Below, one piece after another: positions 5,389-5,467 of a stretch of DNA of 5,467 nucleotides (its first letter is position 1; each line of letters starts with the position of its first letter). The stretch is from the NCBI GenBank assembly GCA_003142435.1, contig PLMI01000067.1:1565-7031 (forward strand). Direction: 5' to 3'. Both the position numbers and the translations under genes were made by a program. Source of the stretch: Coxiellaceae bacterium. GTDB taxonomy: Bacteria; Pseudomonadota; Gammaproteobacteria; UBA9339. Below the pieces are notes generated by a model, which saw only the letters and a list, made by a program, of their open reading frames with translations, was not told where the DNA came from and made no database searches.

Positions 5389-5467
5389 GGAGAGGTGGCT
5401 GAGCGGCCGAAAGCGGCGGTCTTGAAAACCGTTGGGCTCGAAAGGGCCTCGGGGGTTCGAATCCCTC
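5389..5467 (+). tRNA. tRNA-Ser(UGA), 3' end cut by the window
   Basis: This is a class II serine tRNA. It shows the acceptor 5' strand GGAGAGG (5389-5395), a D-arm with GCTGAGCGG, and an anticodon stem with loop CTTGAAA giving anticodon TGA, which reads UCN serine codons. A long variable arm characteristic of tRNA-Ser follows, then the T-arm GGGGG-TTCGAAT-CCCTC. The window ends at the last base of the T stem, so the 3' acceptor strand (expected CCTCTCC), discriminator base and CCA lie outside. The layout parallels E. coli serT. A -10-like TATAAG (5375-5380) lies upstream but without a convincing -35, so its promoter is not assigned. It is divergent from yccA. Confidence 0.95.

Noticed and set aside
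1..5467. CRISPR arrays, insertion sequences or riboswitches
   Set aside because: No regularly spaced repeats, transposase genes, long terminal inverted repeats or recognisable aptamer elements were seen on either strand.

Overview
The window is AT-rich, protein-dense DNA from a gammaproteobacterium. PotB, PotC, PotD and YccA all read like close relatives of the Escherichia coli proteins. Low G+C, a solitary gene with a eukaryotic-type prenylation box and a glutamate-rich C-terminus together suggest a host-associated member of the Legionellales (Legionella, Coxiella, Rickettsiella, Berkiella or Aquicella type). That placement is inference from gene content and is not proven by the sequence.

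Positions 1-2183 (+ strand) hold the end of a spermidine/putrescine ABC importer operon: the 3' part of potB, complete potC and complete potD. The genes overlap by 8 and 4 bp, and the operon closes with a hairpin plus T-run terminator. PotB and PotC form the inner-membrane channel and PotD is the periplasmic polyamine receptor. The ATPase gene potA would be expected just upstream, outside the window.

Positions 2193-3465 (+ strand) hold a monocistronic gene with its own extended -10 promoter and Shine-Dalgarno site. It encodes a 406-residue protein. Its C-terminal half carries GxxH / E / VGxxH motifs of the ChaN-TraB/TIKI-EreA-Pasteurella toxin C2 fold type. Its last ten residues combine a run of four glutamates (an E-block-like type IV secretion feature) with a terminal Cys-Ser-Ile-Met, a textbook farnesylation CaaX box identical to that of prelamin A. 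This is the most interesting object here: a candidate translocated effector predicted to be lipidated by the host.

Positions 3466-3650 form a convergent intergenic region with only weak inverted repeats.

Positions 3651-5219 (- strand) hold yccA (Bax inhibitor-1 family membrane protein) with its own promoter, followed 72 bp downstream by a YkuD_2-type L,D-transpeptidase gene. Two mutually exclusive hairpins overlap the yccA stop region and could tune read-through between the two genes.

Positions 5389-5467 (+ strand) hold a tRNA-Ser(UGA), cut by the window end just before the 3' acceptor strand.
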